A DNA stretch of 64,000 bases, taken from Paulinella micropora (taxonomy: Eukaryota > Cercozoa > Imbricatea > Euglyphida). Shown in pieces: positions 1 through 25,775 of the stretch; position 1 is the first letter of the stretch; each line of letters starts with the position of its first letter. The position numbers were made by a program, and so were the translations under genes. The stretch is from the NCBI GenBank assembly GCA_009731375.1, contig BJOX01000360.1:528537-592536 (forward strand), given 5' to 3'. Below the pieces are notes generated by a model. The model made no database searches. It had not been told where the DNA came from and saw only the letters and a program-made list of their open reading frames with translations.

Positions 1-45
1 TCTGAACCCTAGGCTGAGTTGCCAGTGGCAGAGACCGTCTCCAGG

Positions 46-46
<1 letters not shown>
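1..46. repeat. Dispersed repeat fragment, GATA-tailed
   Basis: These 46 bases recur at 9137-9182, and in both places they run directly into a (GATA)n tract. They are therefore the end of a dispersed element that carries a GATA tail, or a segmental duplicate. No coding potential is visible. Confidence 0.8.
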
Positions 47-11205
<11,159 letters not shown>

Positions 11206-11209
11206 CTGG

Positions 11210-12590
11210 TAAACAGAGTTCAGGTCAAAGTGAAATATTATGGAGGGATCAGCTCCACTCCCAGAGAAAAAAAACATAAAGAGGAGAACAGTGTATAGAC
11301 TCGGTATCAGGATGGTGAAACAAACACATTTTTACTTACTTCTTCTTCACCATATTCGAGACTTCACTTCGAGGCCCTGCTCTCTTCGGTCCCTGGTTCC
11401 GCAGACAAATGCCAATTTTCGGTGGGTGGATTGCCACCACCCACCGCATTTACCAGCAGAGTTTCAAGTGGCAAGTTTGTTGTATTGGTTGCTCTCTCTA
11501 GAGTCTCTTCATTTGATGCAAGATGCAGCTTCACGCGAAAATGTGTCAGCAATCAGTAGCGCTGAGCTGATGAAGGGACAAGTGAAATATCTGTTCGAAA
11601 TTCATGTTTCGTTTGATACAGGTCTAAGGGGTATCATGAGAAAAATTGATGCTCTGGGAATGAAATAAAATTGTCAAACCTTTCTGTCAGGTGGTAAAAG
11701 AGAAGAAAGGGGGTATCATGAGAAAATTAATGCTCTGGGAATGAAATAAAATTATCAAACCTTTCTGTCAGGTGGTAAAAGAAGTAGAAAGAGCTAATTT
11801 AGAGCTTCAGAGAGTGAAAACTGACTTCAGTAGCTTCAAAAAACTAAAAATTTTGAATTTTAAGATTTTTTCTATTTTTGACTGGCCGAAATCCTGTTCT
11901 AATGCAGCCGTACGGATGTGCTTGAGAGAGCTATATAGATCAGCAGATGCAGGGCGATCGGGAGATGAGAGAGGAAGAAATTGCGGGTTGATATTGTATT
12001 TTGTGGGAATGCCAGCTGATTTTAAGTGAAAGTTTTACGTAAAAATATTAAGATTTTTGATGTTAAAGTTGTGTGCTTTTTTAGCTAGCAGCGAGATTAA
12101 GGAGAAAGCTGCATATTGAGAAGCTCACGATCAGTGCGCATTGGAATATGTATGAATTAAGCAGACAGGCACGTGGGAACTTGCTACAAGACGCAGATGA
12201 AGAGAATCTATACATAGTAAAAATATGACTTTTTCAGTCAAGTCAAAAATTACACATTACAAGCGGGAAGACACAGATAGAAGTGTCAAACGTTCGCTAT
12301 GGAGAGTGTTGGAGCTATAAATGATAATACTATGTCAAAGAACCGTCGCTGGAATCTCTGCGGTTGCACCGAAAGCCAGAAAAAAAGCAGAAAAAGACGT
12401 AAACTCAAGATTTTTGACATCACATAAGCAGAATCATATATGTCCTCATATAATCAGCAGGCGATAAAATCGTAAATGCAATCTAAATAAACCACACAAC
12501 TACAATATTGATCAATACTACATCAAGGTTGAGCCGCGGTGACTTCATAAAAAGTTGGGGGAAAAGCTAGCCAAACACAGCGAGTGGCAT
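11210..12590. other. Region upstream of GNL3-like gene, weak plus-strand exon candidates
   Basis: A start exon for the GNL3-like gene is expected here but was not identified. On the plus strand a frame ending at 11668 and another starting at about 11772 (VVKEVERANLELQRVK, ending 12029) could be two exons of a small coiled-coil protein. The second is preceded by 'tttctgtcag', which would serve as a splice acceptor. No family is recognised. The remainder (12030-12590) shows nothing. Confidence 0.25.
11631..11791. repeat. 82-bp tandem duplication
   Basis: Two adjacent units of 82 bp (gtatcatgag… at 11631 and 11713) with a few base differences. Each contains 'ggaatgaaataaaatt' and the acceptor-like 'tttctgtcaggtgg'. 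The duplication may have doubled an intron-exon junction. Confidence 0.85.
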
Positions 12591-14192
12591 GATCAACTCA
12601 TGCGCTTTCTCTTCGCACCAATTTTGGCTTTTGCAGAAATTTGCTTCCATTTGTATCGAACAGGAAAGTAAATGTCCTTGCAAGCCTTTCCAACTTCTTT
12701 CTGATCTACCCATAACATAGTTCCTGTCTCTCCTTGCGCAAGGTCGATCGCCACTTGAAATATTTCATGTCCGTAGTCGTACCAAAAGGCTTGATCTTTT
12801 ACAGGACATGGGTCTCCGTCCTCGTCAGGAATGTTTGTGTCTTTCGCAATTACTACACCCAAGGTCCACGGGGATGTGGGAAATGCCTGAATACGCTTCT
12901 GCCAAGCTTCATCGTTCTCAGTTGCTTCTCGAGGTTTGATGTTATAGAGCGCAACTATTTCACAAAGTTTCACTTTGTCAAAACCTTCACATGCACCCAA
13001 GTCTTCCTGCAGTTCCTCTGAGTCTGAATCTGAATCCGATCTTTTGATCCTGTTGCTTTTCCTACCATTTGCTTGACGCTTGGCATGGTTGGCTTTCTTT
13101 CTTTGAGTTTTTGCTGCCTCTGATGCTGAAGATTGCTTTTGGGCTTCGGCAGCTGCTTTGGTGGCGCGCGCAACGAGCTCTGTTTTTCTCGCATCTAAAG
13201 ATTGATTTTTGGATACAGATACGCGAAGAACTTCTAGGTCTTGCTTGCTATCTCTAAATTGCGGTCCTGTGTGCAAAGCAAAGGGATCCACTTTTTGCAA
13301 ACTTTTCCAGTCGATACTGTCAAAAGCAGCCCCTAGCCTGGACAAAATGTCTTGCACGTCAAGATGCTTTCTGTCTTGTGTGCCTGACGGTAGATCTTTT
13401 GCTTTGACGCCCATGGCTACGGCAAGCCTCTTCTGTGTCATGAGGAATTTGCGCTGTGCTGTCTTGTTGCTGTGCTTGCTCATACCTTCCTGTAACTCAC
13501 CGCTGGACTTGCACAGTTCACCGCTTTCAGCTGCTGCTTGCAGCAGACATGTTTGGACTGCTTTGCTGTCACGCGCTTTGCGTTTCTTCTCTCTGATTTC
13601 TCTTGCACGCTTCTCGACCGCTTTTTGATCTGTTTCAAACTTTCTCGAGTTTCTGTGCCTGACTAACAGCGAACATGACAATGGTATTAATCGTGGCATT
13701 GTTGTCGTCCAAGATTTCATCGAGGAATTTGAGCCAGTTCAACTGTCTAGGAAACGAAATTGCAGTCGCTGCAGATAGAGTGGGGAGTTTGGCGTCATTG
13801 CGATCATGCATATGTCTGTCCAAGATCCCAAACGTTGATTCTGAATTGTCGTTGGTTTGCTTCGTCTTGCCTAAAATATCCTTAACTTCCTGCTGCATCG
13901 TATCGGGGTCTAGGCGACCGCCATCCCAGAAACACCCAAAATGTTTTTCAAACTTTGCCAGGAATGCTTCGCATGCCTTGCGTTCGAGGTTGCTCCGCAG
14001 CGTCTGCATGGCAGTATCAAACAGATGATGCTCCATGAGTTTATCTCAGCTTGGTGTACTTCTCTGTACTTCTGTACGTGCTCCATAATCACTGGGAAGC
14101 CATCAAAAATCTTTTCACTACACACGGACACAAACAACAGCAGCAGCAACAACAACAACAACAAAAGAATTTATTAGTATTATTATTATTAT

Positions 14193-14639
14193 TCCGATGA
14201 AAAAACCTAGTCACACTTGCTAAACAGAGTTCCAGCCCAATGGCCTCAAGGCGTTAAACTGTGACACCAACTCATAACCCTTTGGTGGTAGATGCTGGGG
14301 AGGAGGGTCGTTGCGCGCGTAAAAGATCTTAAACTCCGCATATGCTGGTTGATAGCCCAGGACCCAGCAGACACCAGATTGTTATGGGTGGGGTTTCGAG
14401 GCAGCTCTAGCAACCGCGCTTGGTGTATGCACTTGCACATTCGGTGACGTCTTGCAAGAGGTTGCTGGGACTGCGGAATAACCTCGGCTTAGTGCAGTCT
14501 TGCCCTCAGGAGCTCCATCGGTGGCCCCGATCATCAGGCGAGAGACTGACACGGGGGGGTGGAGGACCTCAAACAAGGGTATTGGACGCTTATGTCCGTT
14601 GAGGATATGCCATTAGCTGCATCAGTACGCCTCAGATAT

Positions 14640-14643
<4 letters not shown>
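14193..14643 (-). repeat. Family-II retroposon-like element, near full length, (ATT)n tail
   Basis: Matches the first 448 bases of the 493-bp satellite unit, in opposite orientation. On the minus orientation of the satellite the element ends in …CTCAGATATAGT followed by (ATT)n. This copy has that tail at 14643-14692 and also lies next to ATT repeats at its other end. It lies inside the transposase-like gene. Confidence 0.85.
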
Positions 14644-14693
<50 letters not shown>

Positions 14694-14706
14694 ATAAATA
14701 CTACTT

Positions 14707-14751
<45 letters not shown>

Positions 14752-14813
14752 GTGGTGGTGCGTGGTGGTGATGGTAGTAGTAGTAGTAGTAATAGTAGTA
14801 GTAGTAGATGCTT

Positions 14814-14890
<77 letters not shown>

Positions 14891-14960
14891 GGTGGTGGTG
14901 ATGATGATGATGATACCGATGGTAGTGGTGGCCGTGCTGGTGATGATGCCATGATGAAAT
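14643..14960. repeat. (TTA)n, (CTA)n, (TAG)n and (TGG)n microsatellites
   Basis: Successive trinucleotide tracts: TTA 14643-14692, CTA 14699-14750, TAG 14775-14880, then TGG/TGA to about 14945. Confidence 0.95.
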
Positions 14961-15310
14961 ATACAAGCATACATACATACATGTATAAATACATACATAC
15001 AACTACACCATGCACACGTGCACATGTACACATATAATGATGCATGTAAACACACACACACATGCAATGTCATTACAGAGAGAAAAAAGAGCGTGGGGGT
15101 TGGAGAGGGGAGGGAGAGATTCTAGTAGAAGAATATGTAGACCGCGTCTCTTGGGGGGAAAGCATGTTGCCACCCACTCTTGCAAAGTTGAGTGGATTTT
15201 CTGGAGAAAAGGGATCGCGTCCAGAACATGCCAGCCCACAGCTTTAGCCGCCTACTTTCAAAATTTACAATGCCATTGAGAGCCATATCATATACACTAT
15301 ACTTGATAGC
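14961..15310. other. Unique stretch between microsatellites
   Basis: About 350 bases, with CATA-like and CA repeats at the start and a unique part (15065-15310) without a convincing exon. It lies inside an intron of the transposase-like gene. Confidence 0.35.
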
Positions 15311-15696
<386 letters not shown>

Positions 15697-15979
15697 ACTA
15701 TATCTGAGGCGTACTGATGCAGCTAATGGCATATCCTCAACGGACATAAGCCTCCAATACCCTTGTTCGAGGTCCTCCACCCCCCCGTGTCAGTCTCTCG
15801 CCTGATGATCGGGGCCACCGATGGAGCTCCTGAGGGCAAGACTGCACTAAGCCGAGGTTATTCCGCAGTCCCAGCAACCTCTTGCAAGACGTCACCGAAT
15901 GTGCAAGTGCATACACCAAGCGCGGTTGCTAGAGCTGCCTCGAAACCCCACCCATAACAATCTGGTGTCTGCTGGGTCC
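15697..15979 (-). repeat. Family-II retroposon-like element, truncated
   Basis: Identical or nearly so to the first 283 bases of the 493-bp satellite unit, ending abruptly at …gctgggtcc where AAT repeats begin. Read on the minus strand it is a 5'-truncated copy with the constant 3' end and (ATT)n tail. Confidence 0.85.
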
Positions 15980-16011
15980 AATAATAATAATAATAATAAT
16001 GATAATGAGCT

Positions 16012-16042
<31 letters not shown>

Positions 16043-16105
16043 AAGAAGAAGAAGAAGAAGAAGAAGAAGAAGAAGAAGAAGAAGAAGAAGAAGAAGAAGA
16101 AATGA
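16012..16105. repeat. (GAA)n microsatellite
   Basis: About 90 bases of pure GAA next to the exon piece at 16295-16150 of the transposase-like gene. Confidence 0.95.
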
Positions 16106-18253
16106 AGGAGAAGAGGAGTAGGAGAAGAGGAAGAGGCAGTGGAGGGGTGGAGATGTTTACCACCCGATGAGGCTGAAAAATGTAGACAAAAAATCTTGCA
16201 TGAATTTGCAATCCGATGAGAAATTCTGCGCTCTCGATGTATGCACTTAGCTTGCATGCAAGCTTCCCTGCAACGTCATCTTCTTTCAGCTGCCTGTAAC
16301 ACAATCATGATAATACAATCAATTTTAATCACACTCAAAACTCTGCATGGAGAAAAATTAGGACAAGACACAGTAATTATATCTTACCCGAGGTAAAGGA
16401 GGTAGGATTCCCTCATCGCAAAAAACGGTAGCGTGATCTCGAAATATATGTGATAGCGATTTCCTATGCGTCATGAAATACTATATGTAAGCCAAAAAAA
16501 AATCATGGAGCACACGTACCTACGCAACGAGGCAACGAAAAGTATTTCTTGTCCTGGTTGTCATCTTGTTCTGTATACCAGACTTTGTGCTTCTTTTGAT
16601 GTCAGAAGGGCCAGAGTTTTTCGGTCGCAGAAAAGAATTTTGCGAATTCGCGAAGTGTAATGTTTTGAACCGCATCTGCCTGGTTAATCATCTCATTCCA
16701 GTCCGGTTTGTCACCTATTTGGGCCTTTGATCCCATCGCTTACAGCAGTTGCTATACTCTCGCCTCCAAGACACATTGAATGTGTAGCACATGTGATGGC
16801 GATGCGTTCTGTCTCGGAAGTGCATGCTCGCTAGCAACAGCCTTTTGGACTTCGATGAATATCTTGCCGGTAGCTTGTGCACTGGCTTCGTTGTCAGACA
16901 TGTAGCACGTGGGCTTCGTCAAAAGCTTTCCCAGCTCGGTGCCAACAAGCAAGTTTTTTAGACGATCCGATCCACATTTGAAAGCTCTGGCTGCCTTGCA
17001 TTCAGCTGCTACCCTGTCTAGAGCAGCCTTGATTCCGTTTGCTGTATCTTCAGCTGTTCCAGATGGCTGCGTATAGACAGCGCCAGGAAGAACAAGAGCC
17101 TCTGAGCCATCAGGTCGTGTACAGGCCACTGGAGCTGTGTAGTACTTTACGAGCTTCTTGCTTGTGCCGTCGCTGTGCACTGTGCATGATTCACTTTGCG
17201 CAATCTCATAGCCCGCCTGCAGCTGGCTTACAGACAGACCTAGCGCTAGATGCCAGCGAATGATAGTTCGAATCGATGGAATCACGTGCATACTATCCTC
17301 TCGGACGCTGTACTCCATAATAAGCTCAAGGACCTCGGGCACGCGTTTGGTAGCAATGTCTAAGGCAAGCAAACCCCACGTCATGCGCACGAACTCAGGA
17401 GAATAAGCTCCGCACTTCTCAGCCACTTGGTTCTTGTCAACACTTACCTTTCCCGTTGAGACCTCTGTATCACACTCATCTTGCGATTCCTGAGAGAGAG
17501 GCTCCTCTGGAGACTGAGAAGGGAATTGTGTTTCATGCTTTTCAAGTTCCATGGAACTGCTTGATTGATGTTTTTGCTTCCTTAAGTGCCTCTTTGAGCT
17601 TGCTTACATCTTTTTTCAAAGCAGAGATCGTAGCCTCGTGCTCATATGTACAGATAGGTTGCTTTGGGTCGTGGTCACCTGGCTTACTTTCCGATCGCTT
17701 CTTCTCATTTCGGCTTTTGATTGCAGCATGCCTTTCCTCCAGCCCTCACTCGTCTCCTGATAATCCTTCTGCTTTGCGAGTGATGCTTCCAATTGTGATT
17801 TCAGCATCCTAACAGAACTTTGCAAGGTGAGAATCTCAGCATCCTTGGCATTGGAAATCTTCTTGTCCTCAAGCATGTGCTGCAAGCCTCGGATTTGTTG
17901 GTATAATCGTTGGCATAGGTCCCGCGTACCTTGCAATAAGATTTTGTTACCATATGCCTGTTGTGCAACAAGTCCATGAATTCGGTCAATGCATCGCTTA
18001 CAGAGTTGACTATTTCTTTCAGAAATATGTGGCACCAATCCCAGCTCTTTCCATAAATGGGCTGCGGAAGTAGGCAATGCACATCTAATCTTTGACCTTG
18101 TAGAATTTATCACTTATTCCCAAGCTTTTTTGCATGCCGCACAGCTGCCTCGATATTCAGGAATTCTAGGTGTAGGCATTTTTATATCGACGCAAATGTG
18201 CGGCACGCACAGTGCCGCACAGTTCTGCAACAAGCAAATCATTATTTCATGAC

Positions 18254-18922
18254 GGACATACATACATACATACATACATACATACATACACATACATACA
18301 TACATACATACATACATACACACACATACATACATACATACATACATACATAGATACATAGATACATAGATACATAGATACATACATACGTACGTACATA
18401 CATACATACATAGATACATAGATACATACATACATAGATACATACATACATACATACATACACACACACACATACATACATACATACATACATACATACG
18501 TACGTACATATACATACACACATGCACACATACATACATCCATCCATACATACATCCATACATACATGCATACATACATACATACACACATACATACATA
18601 CATACATACACACATACATACACACACACATACACACATACATACATACATACATACATACACAGATACATAGATACATAGATACATAGATACATACGTA
18701 CGTACGTACATACATACATACATACATAGATACATAGATACATAGATACGTACATACATACATACATACATACATACATACATACACACACATACATACA
18801 TACATACATACGACGTACATATACATACACACATGCACACATACATACATCCAACCATATATCCATCCATGCATACATACATACATACATACATGCATAC
18901 ATACATGCATGCATACATACAT

Positions 18923-18957
<35 letters not shown>

Positions 18958-19085
18958 TACATACATACATACACACACACATACATACATACATACATAC
19001 GTACATATACATACACACATGCACACATGCATACATCCATCCATACATCCATCCATACATATATACATACATACATACATACATG
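18254..19085. repeat. (CATA)n tract, 830 bp, with internal higher-order repeats
   Basis: CATA with GATA, CGTA, CACA, CATC and CATG variants. The variant blocks (for example a GATACATA run, CGTACGTA, then TATACATACACACATGCACA) recur in the same order near 18.35-18.55, 18.66-18.85 and 18.97-19.05 kb, so the tract grew by duplication of blocks of about 330 bp and not only by slippage. Confidence 0.9.
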
Positions 19086-19440
19086 GGGTATAGGGTATGG
19101 GGTATGGGGTATGTGGTATGGAAGATGACGGATGAGGGATGGTGGATGAGAGATGAAGGATGGCAGACGGTGGATGTGATATCCGGTACGGGATATGAGA
19201 TATAGTCAACTGTGTATGTGATATGAGATATTAAGTTACTATGGGATATTGGGGATGGAAGATAGGATATAGAATATGATATATGCGTATAGTAAATAAA
19301 TATAAATCTAGTAAAAATCAGCTATAAATCTAGGTAAATAAACAAAATTAAAATTTATACTTCCGGCCGGTTTTCTTGCTGCATTGAATATTATTAATGT
19401 AAAAATAACTTAGTTTCTTAGTATTAATAAACTTAGCAGC
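19086..19440. other. Degenerate GGTAT/GGGAT repeat and AT-rich unique stretch
   Basis: The first 120 bases are an imperfect 'ggggtatggggtat' and 'gatgagggatgg' repeat, followed by AT-rich sequence with no recognised feature. Confidence 0.5.
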
Positions 19441-19475
19441 TAACGAATTTTGCTTTTAGAGGGAGGGAGGGAGGT

Positions 19476-20415
<940 letters not shown>

Positions 20416-20514
20416 GGTTATGTCAATATTACATCTCTCTCTCCCTCTCTTTCTCTCTCTCTCTCCTCTCCGAGAGAGAGTCTGCCTATTAACTACTGAT
20501 TTTGGTATTTATTT

Positions 20515-21082
20515 TTAAATATACTGCCTCCTTCCCTTCCAACACGACCTATGTAACGTTGTATCTCCTACGTATGTATGATGTGTGATGTGTATAAGGT
20601 GTTCAGTTCTTTGCATCTTCTGTTGAAAGATCAATTGTTTTTCACATGTTATGGCAATGTGTTCTTCGTGGATTAGAGTTGTAAAAACAAGAGCAACGAA
20701 GCAGGCAAAGACCAGAAAACTCATACGTCTTCCTTCGTGTACAAAGGTGACAATAACTCTGCCTAACCTGGATAAATGGATTGCCGCAAAAATCACATGA
20801 CATTGTCAGACCTATAGATTGGAACGATGCCTCTAGGAGCTCCAGAGGGCCAAGCTCCTTTCTGCGAAATGGTTTTGTTAAAGTGTTGCCCTAAACAAGA
20901 GCATAAACATTGGCCCAACTTGTGGAAACAAGGTGGAGAAGGTAAAAAAAGAAAGTAGTATTTCCATCTTCATGTCCAAACATGTGTTGTGCAACATTTT
21001 GCAAACTCGAGGGCTTGACATACAACTGCCAAACTCTCAACCCCGAACCCTTTTTTGAGGAGAATTTCACAGACTTTGCCAT
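20515..21082 (-). CDS. Two possible exons of an unrecognised minus-strand gene
   Basis: A frame ending near 20891 begins at 21082 (MAKSVKFSSKKGSGLRVWQL). A second, at about 20805-20760, reads MSCDFCGNPFIQ then a possible donor, with two Cys pairs (CDFC, CHLC) if read on. Neither matches a family I know. They may belong to one small gene, but phases could not be checked. Confidence 0.25.
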
Positions 21083-22095
<1,013 letters not shown>

Positions 22096-22870
22096 TATAT
22101 ATAGAGGAAGAATATGATAATGATCATGCATATGATATGCTTGGACCTGCCAATGTACGGCTTCATTTACCCCGCAGGAGAGATAAAATATGATTTTTGT
22201 CATTAACAAAAACAGGCAAATGTTAACACGACGAATCGAAAAAATATATATAACATATTTTACTAGTTTCAACTAGTGCTGGAAAAAAATTTAACATGAA
22301 AACAAACAACGACTTGAAAAAAGAAATGATCGCATGAAGGGACAAAAAGAATGACAGGATTGTTTGTGCAAAAACTGGTGAATCAAGATTGAAGAAGGGT
22401 AGTTTTGAAACCGGTCAAGGTGTAAAGGCCAACAGGTGAGCGCCGATCCAGGTGCCTTGCAAATTGAACACTAATCATTCCCATGGGACAAATTAATTAA
22501 ACTCAAAAATCCGAAACATGAATTTTCATGAAACAAAAATATGTAGTATTTTTAAAGTTTAATGATTACAAAAACTCGTAGTGATTACCGGTTGGGACCA
22601 ATGAATGAAATCAAAGAAGGCCCGAAAACCCTAAATCCGAACCGAAACCGAAACAACCATCATCAAAGCTGTCAATGTAAACTAAAAAACAACGTGCACT
22701 ACATTGTGTTCTGCTGGGAGGAAGAAGAAGCACCCGACTGAATATCCTCTGAAAACCGAAGCTGCCATGTGGACGCCCGGGCGCCACGTGCAGCTCTGCG
22801 CGCAGGATGTCTAGATCTCAAAGACTGCTGCACTGACAGTCACTGGAAGGCGGGGAACGTGCTTCCTCCT
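22096..22870. other. Unique stretch, possible upstream region
   Basis: No exon or repeat was recognised over about 770 bases. A GC-richer portion at 22730-22860 precedes the Ser-rich frame. Confidence 0.35.
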
Positions 22871-22871
22871 C

Positions 22872-23023
22872 TCAGTCACTACTCGAAGAAGGCGATTCAG
22901 ATGAGTTTGAATTTGAAACAGAAGCAGCAGCAGCGCTAGCAGAAGAAGAAGAAGAAGAAGAAGAAGAAGAAGAAGAAGAAGAAGAAGAAGAAGAAGAAGA
23001 AGAAGAAGAAGAAGAAGAAGAAG

Positions 23024-23054
<31 letters not shown>

Positions 23055-23138
23055 TCTGAATAGACTATGTCTAGCACGCTTGGGACGTGGACCTCTCCCT
23101 TCGTTGCCCTGCAGTCCCTGCCGCTGCCTCGGCTGCAA
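22872..23138 (-). CDS. Possible Ser-rich exon encoded by a (GAA)n tract
   Basis: An 88-codon frame starts with a basic segment (RGPRPKRARHSLFRT), runs through about 40 Ser codons encoded by the GAA tract 22938-23053, and ends SVSNSNSSESPSSSSD. The non-repeat ends look protein-like, but there is no supporting family or splice evidence. Confidence 0.25.
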
Positions 23139-23219
23139 CGCACCGACACAGAAACCAAATTTATTAATATGTTTGTTCCTGGAAACATTAAAACAGATAA
23201 AAATATCTATGATGTATGT

Positions 23220-23470
23220 ATGTGTATGTATGTATGTATGTATAAATGTTGAGAGATGTTGACGTATGTATGTATTAAAACAGATTAAAAAGAAATATTA
23301 AAACAGATAAAAATATCAATGATATATTTATATTGCAAAAAAGCAATATAGATATTAACATTTATGCAATATTTAAATTGCAAAAGAGCAATACAAATAT
23401 TAACATTTGTGTAATATTAATATTTCAAAAGAGCAATATCAGTATTGAACTTTATGTAATAGCCAGCGTT
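23220..23470. repeat. ATGT-type and AATATT-type imperfect repeats
   Basis: A short (TGTA)n stretch is followed by imperfect 'aaagcaatatagatatt' units of the same kind as the hairpin minisatellite at 24.4-25.1 kb. Confidence 0.6.
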
Positions 23471-25564
23471 CCAGAGAAAATCGTTCCCGGGACCTCGAGG
23501 TTAGGAGGAGAAAGTAAAAAACAACTGCACACCTCCAACGAGCCAGAAAAGATTTTCATAAAGCGTTGGCAGGAAAATGCAGTAACGTCCTTTTCTGCTC
23601 TGGGAAAAGCTAGGCTAAGCAAAGATATCAAACAAAAGAGATTCTTTGCTGACATGGAGATCGCCCGATCCTACGGAGGGAGAGATGTAAACTTTGCGTA
23701 GACTGGATACAATATGATTTGGGCTAGGTCCAAGAAAAGATTTCTGAAACCTAAGCAAAGCAAGGAGGCGGTACGATTTGTCGCATCCTGCTGGAAAAAG
23801 TTCCACAATGGCAGCATCTGTCTGCGCAGCCGCATTTTGAGATGGAAGAGATGCTACTGTGCAGGAAAGTCTGCATCAAAGGAGTGCAGATGTCTTGTAC
23901 CACAAATGCACGAGGGCAACTGTTTGCAGGTGGAAACAGCTCATTGCTGATTTTGTTGCCTTTTCTCCATGTGTACATTGATCCGATAATATTCATATTT
24001 CTATGTTTTAATATCTGTATGGACCGTTTCTTGTTGCAAAATTTGTATTTCCAAGTCCGCTCGGGATTGATGGAGATATAGATTTTGCAACCCTGCGCCT
24101 CACTGCGGATGAACTGTTTCTCGTTACAGAATTTGAATTTCCAAGTCCGCTCGGGATTGATGGAAATTTAGATTTTGCAACCCTGCGCCTCACTGCGGAT
24201 GAAGTGTTTCTTGTTGCAAGATCTGGATTTCCAAGTCCGCTGGGGATTGATGGAAACTTAGATTTTGCAACCCTGCGCCTCACTGACTTGCTGGAAAAGC
24301 TTCCTGGGAACGTTGCTGCTTTCTACTCGAAAGATGCAACCATACTTGTTGCTTCACCATTGGCGACGGTTTGTCAAAATTATTCATGTCTATAATTTGA
24401 TCCAGTAATCTAATATTTTTATATCCCTGAATTTCAATATAAATATCAACTAAATGTTAATATTTATATTGCCATGATTCAATTTATATATTGACTAATT
24501 GTCAAGGTTTGTATTGATATTTTGCAGTGCGAATAGTGACTAAATTTCAATGTTTATATTGTTTTTATTGCAATATAAATATTGCACAATTTTAATATTT
24601 TTATTGCTTTTGTGCAGTATAAATATTGACTAAACTTCAATATTTATGTTGCTTTTGTACAATATAAATATTGACTGAATTTCAATATTTGTATTGATTC
24701 ACTGCAATATAAATATTGAAGACGTTGCAATAATATTTTCATATTGCTTGTTTGCGATATAAATGTTGATTAAATGTCAATACTTATATTGCTTTTTTGA
24801 AATATAAATATTCACTTAATCTCAATATTTATGTTTCTGAAAACTGAGCAATATAAATATTGCACAGATTTCAGTATTTATATTGCTTTTCTGCAATATA
24901 AATACTGACTAAATGTCAATACTTGTATTGATTTTTTGCGATTCAAATATTGAGTAAATATCAATACTTATATTGCTTTTTTGCAATCTCAATATTGACT
25001 CAGGTTAATCTGAATATATTTATATTGCTTTCAGTAATTATATTGCGTTTCTGCAATATAAATATTAACCAAATGTCAATATGTATATTTCTTTTTTGTA
25101 TTACCTGCAATATATGTATTCACTGAATTTCAATGTTTATAATCTATTGCAACCGTTCATAGTGTCATATATATTTTTTAGTGCGACGATATTTGTCTAA
25201 CTGTTTGCAGGTGGCAGCAGCTTCTCAGTTGACTATTGATGGGAAAAGCTTGAAGAGCATTTTCGAAGATGCTGCTCACAACTTCCTTTTTGTCGGTAAT
25301 GAGCGGCCGACCGTATGCTGCATGCGTGGAATACTACTACACGTTCGTTTATCAGATGATTTGATTCAGCGCTGTCAGAGTTCTGTTGACTTGGCAAAAG
25401 TACAACTTTTTCAGCCTCGGACAATCCCATACGAAAACGAGCGTTTCGGATATCTATCTGTGAGTACGCTCCAGTTTGCAAAAACCAACTTTGAAATTCC
25501 TGTCGCTGTGCTACTTGACTTCAAAGAGCAGTGCATGCGGCTTCCTTTTCAGACTGGAGTCTAG
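23465..25564 (+). CDS. Unrecognised two-exon gene with in-frame amber codon
   Basis: Exon 1 (about 23465-23929) and exon 2 (25211-25561) share the junction sequence TTTGCAG|GTGG and join in phase 0 (…HEGNCLQ|VAAASQLTI…). Exon 1 encodes a Lys/Arg-rich segment with several Cys (CRCLVPQMHEGNC). Exon 2 encodes about 117 residues ending KEQCMRLPFQTGV before TAG. A TAG at 23699-23701 lies in frame inside exon 1 with protein-like sequence on both sides (…GGRDVNFA, then TGYNMIWARSKKR…). It could be an acceptor, a nonsense mutation or a sense codon. No domain family is recognised. The intron contains the 90-bp repeat and the AT minisatellite. Confidence 0.4.
24010..24285 (+). repeat. 90-bp tandem repeat, three units, open in one frame
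   Basis: Units of 90 bp (30 codons) carry FPSPLGIDG and DFATLRLTADE. Units 2 and 3 are in the same open frame, which continues to 24393 (…LLEKLPGNVAAFYSKDATI…). Unit 1 is shifted by a small indel. Coding-type conservation suggests an expanded exon, possibly alternative, within the intron of the two-exon gene. Confidence 0.6.
24400..25170. repeat. AT-rich minisatellite with hairpin-forming units
   Basis: About a dozen imperfect units combine CAATATAAATATTGAC with its exact reverse complement GTCAATATTTATATTG, separated by short 'taaat' and 'cttttt' spacers. Each unit could fold into a hairpin. Confidence 0.8.
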
Positions 25565-25775
25565 CTGTCAGCGAAAAGCAAGCCGCGCCGTTGAAGTCGT
25601 TCAATCGTCACACTTGAAGTCGTTCTGAGTGAGAAAATTTACAATACACTAGCACTCAGTAGTACCCGCTGATATCAACATACTTTCAGTGAAGCAAGTA
25701 GATTATAAAGAGTTAGATTGGTTCAAACTGATTGGTTGATTGATCAGAAAGCCATGCAGCAGTGGTCCATAGCTG
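25565..25775. other. Spacer downstream of the two-exon gene
   Basis: About 210 bases with no recognised feature before the MITE. Confidence 0.3.
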
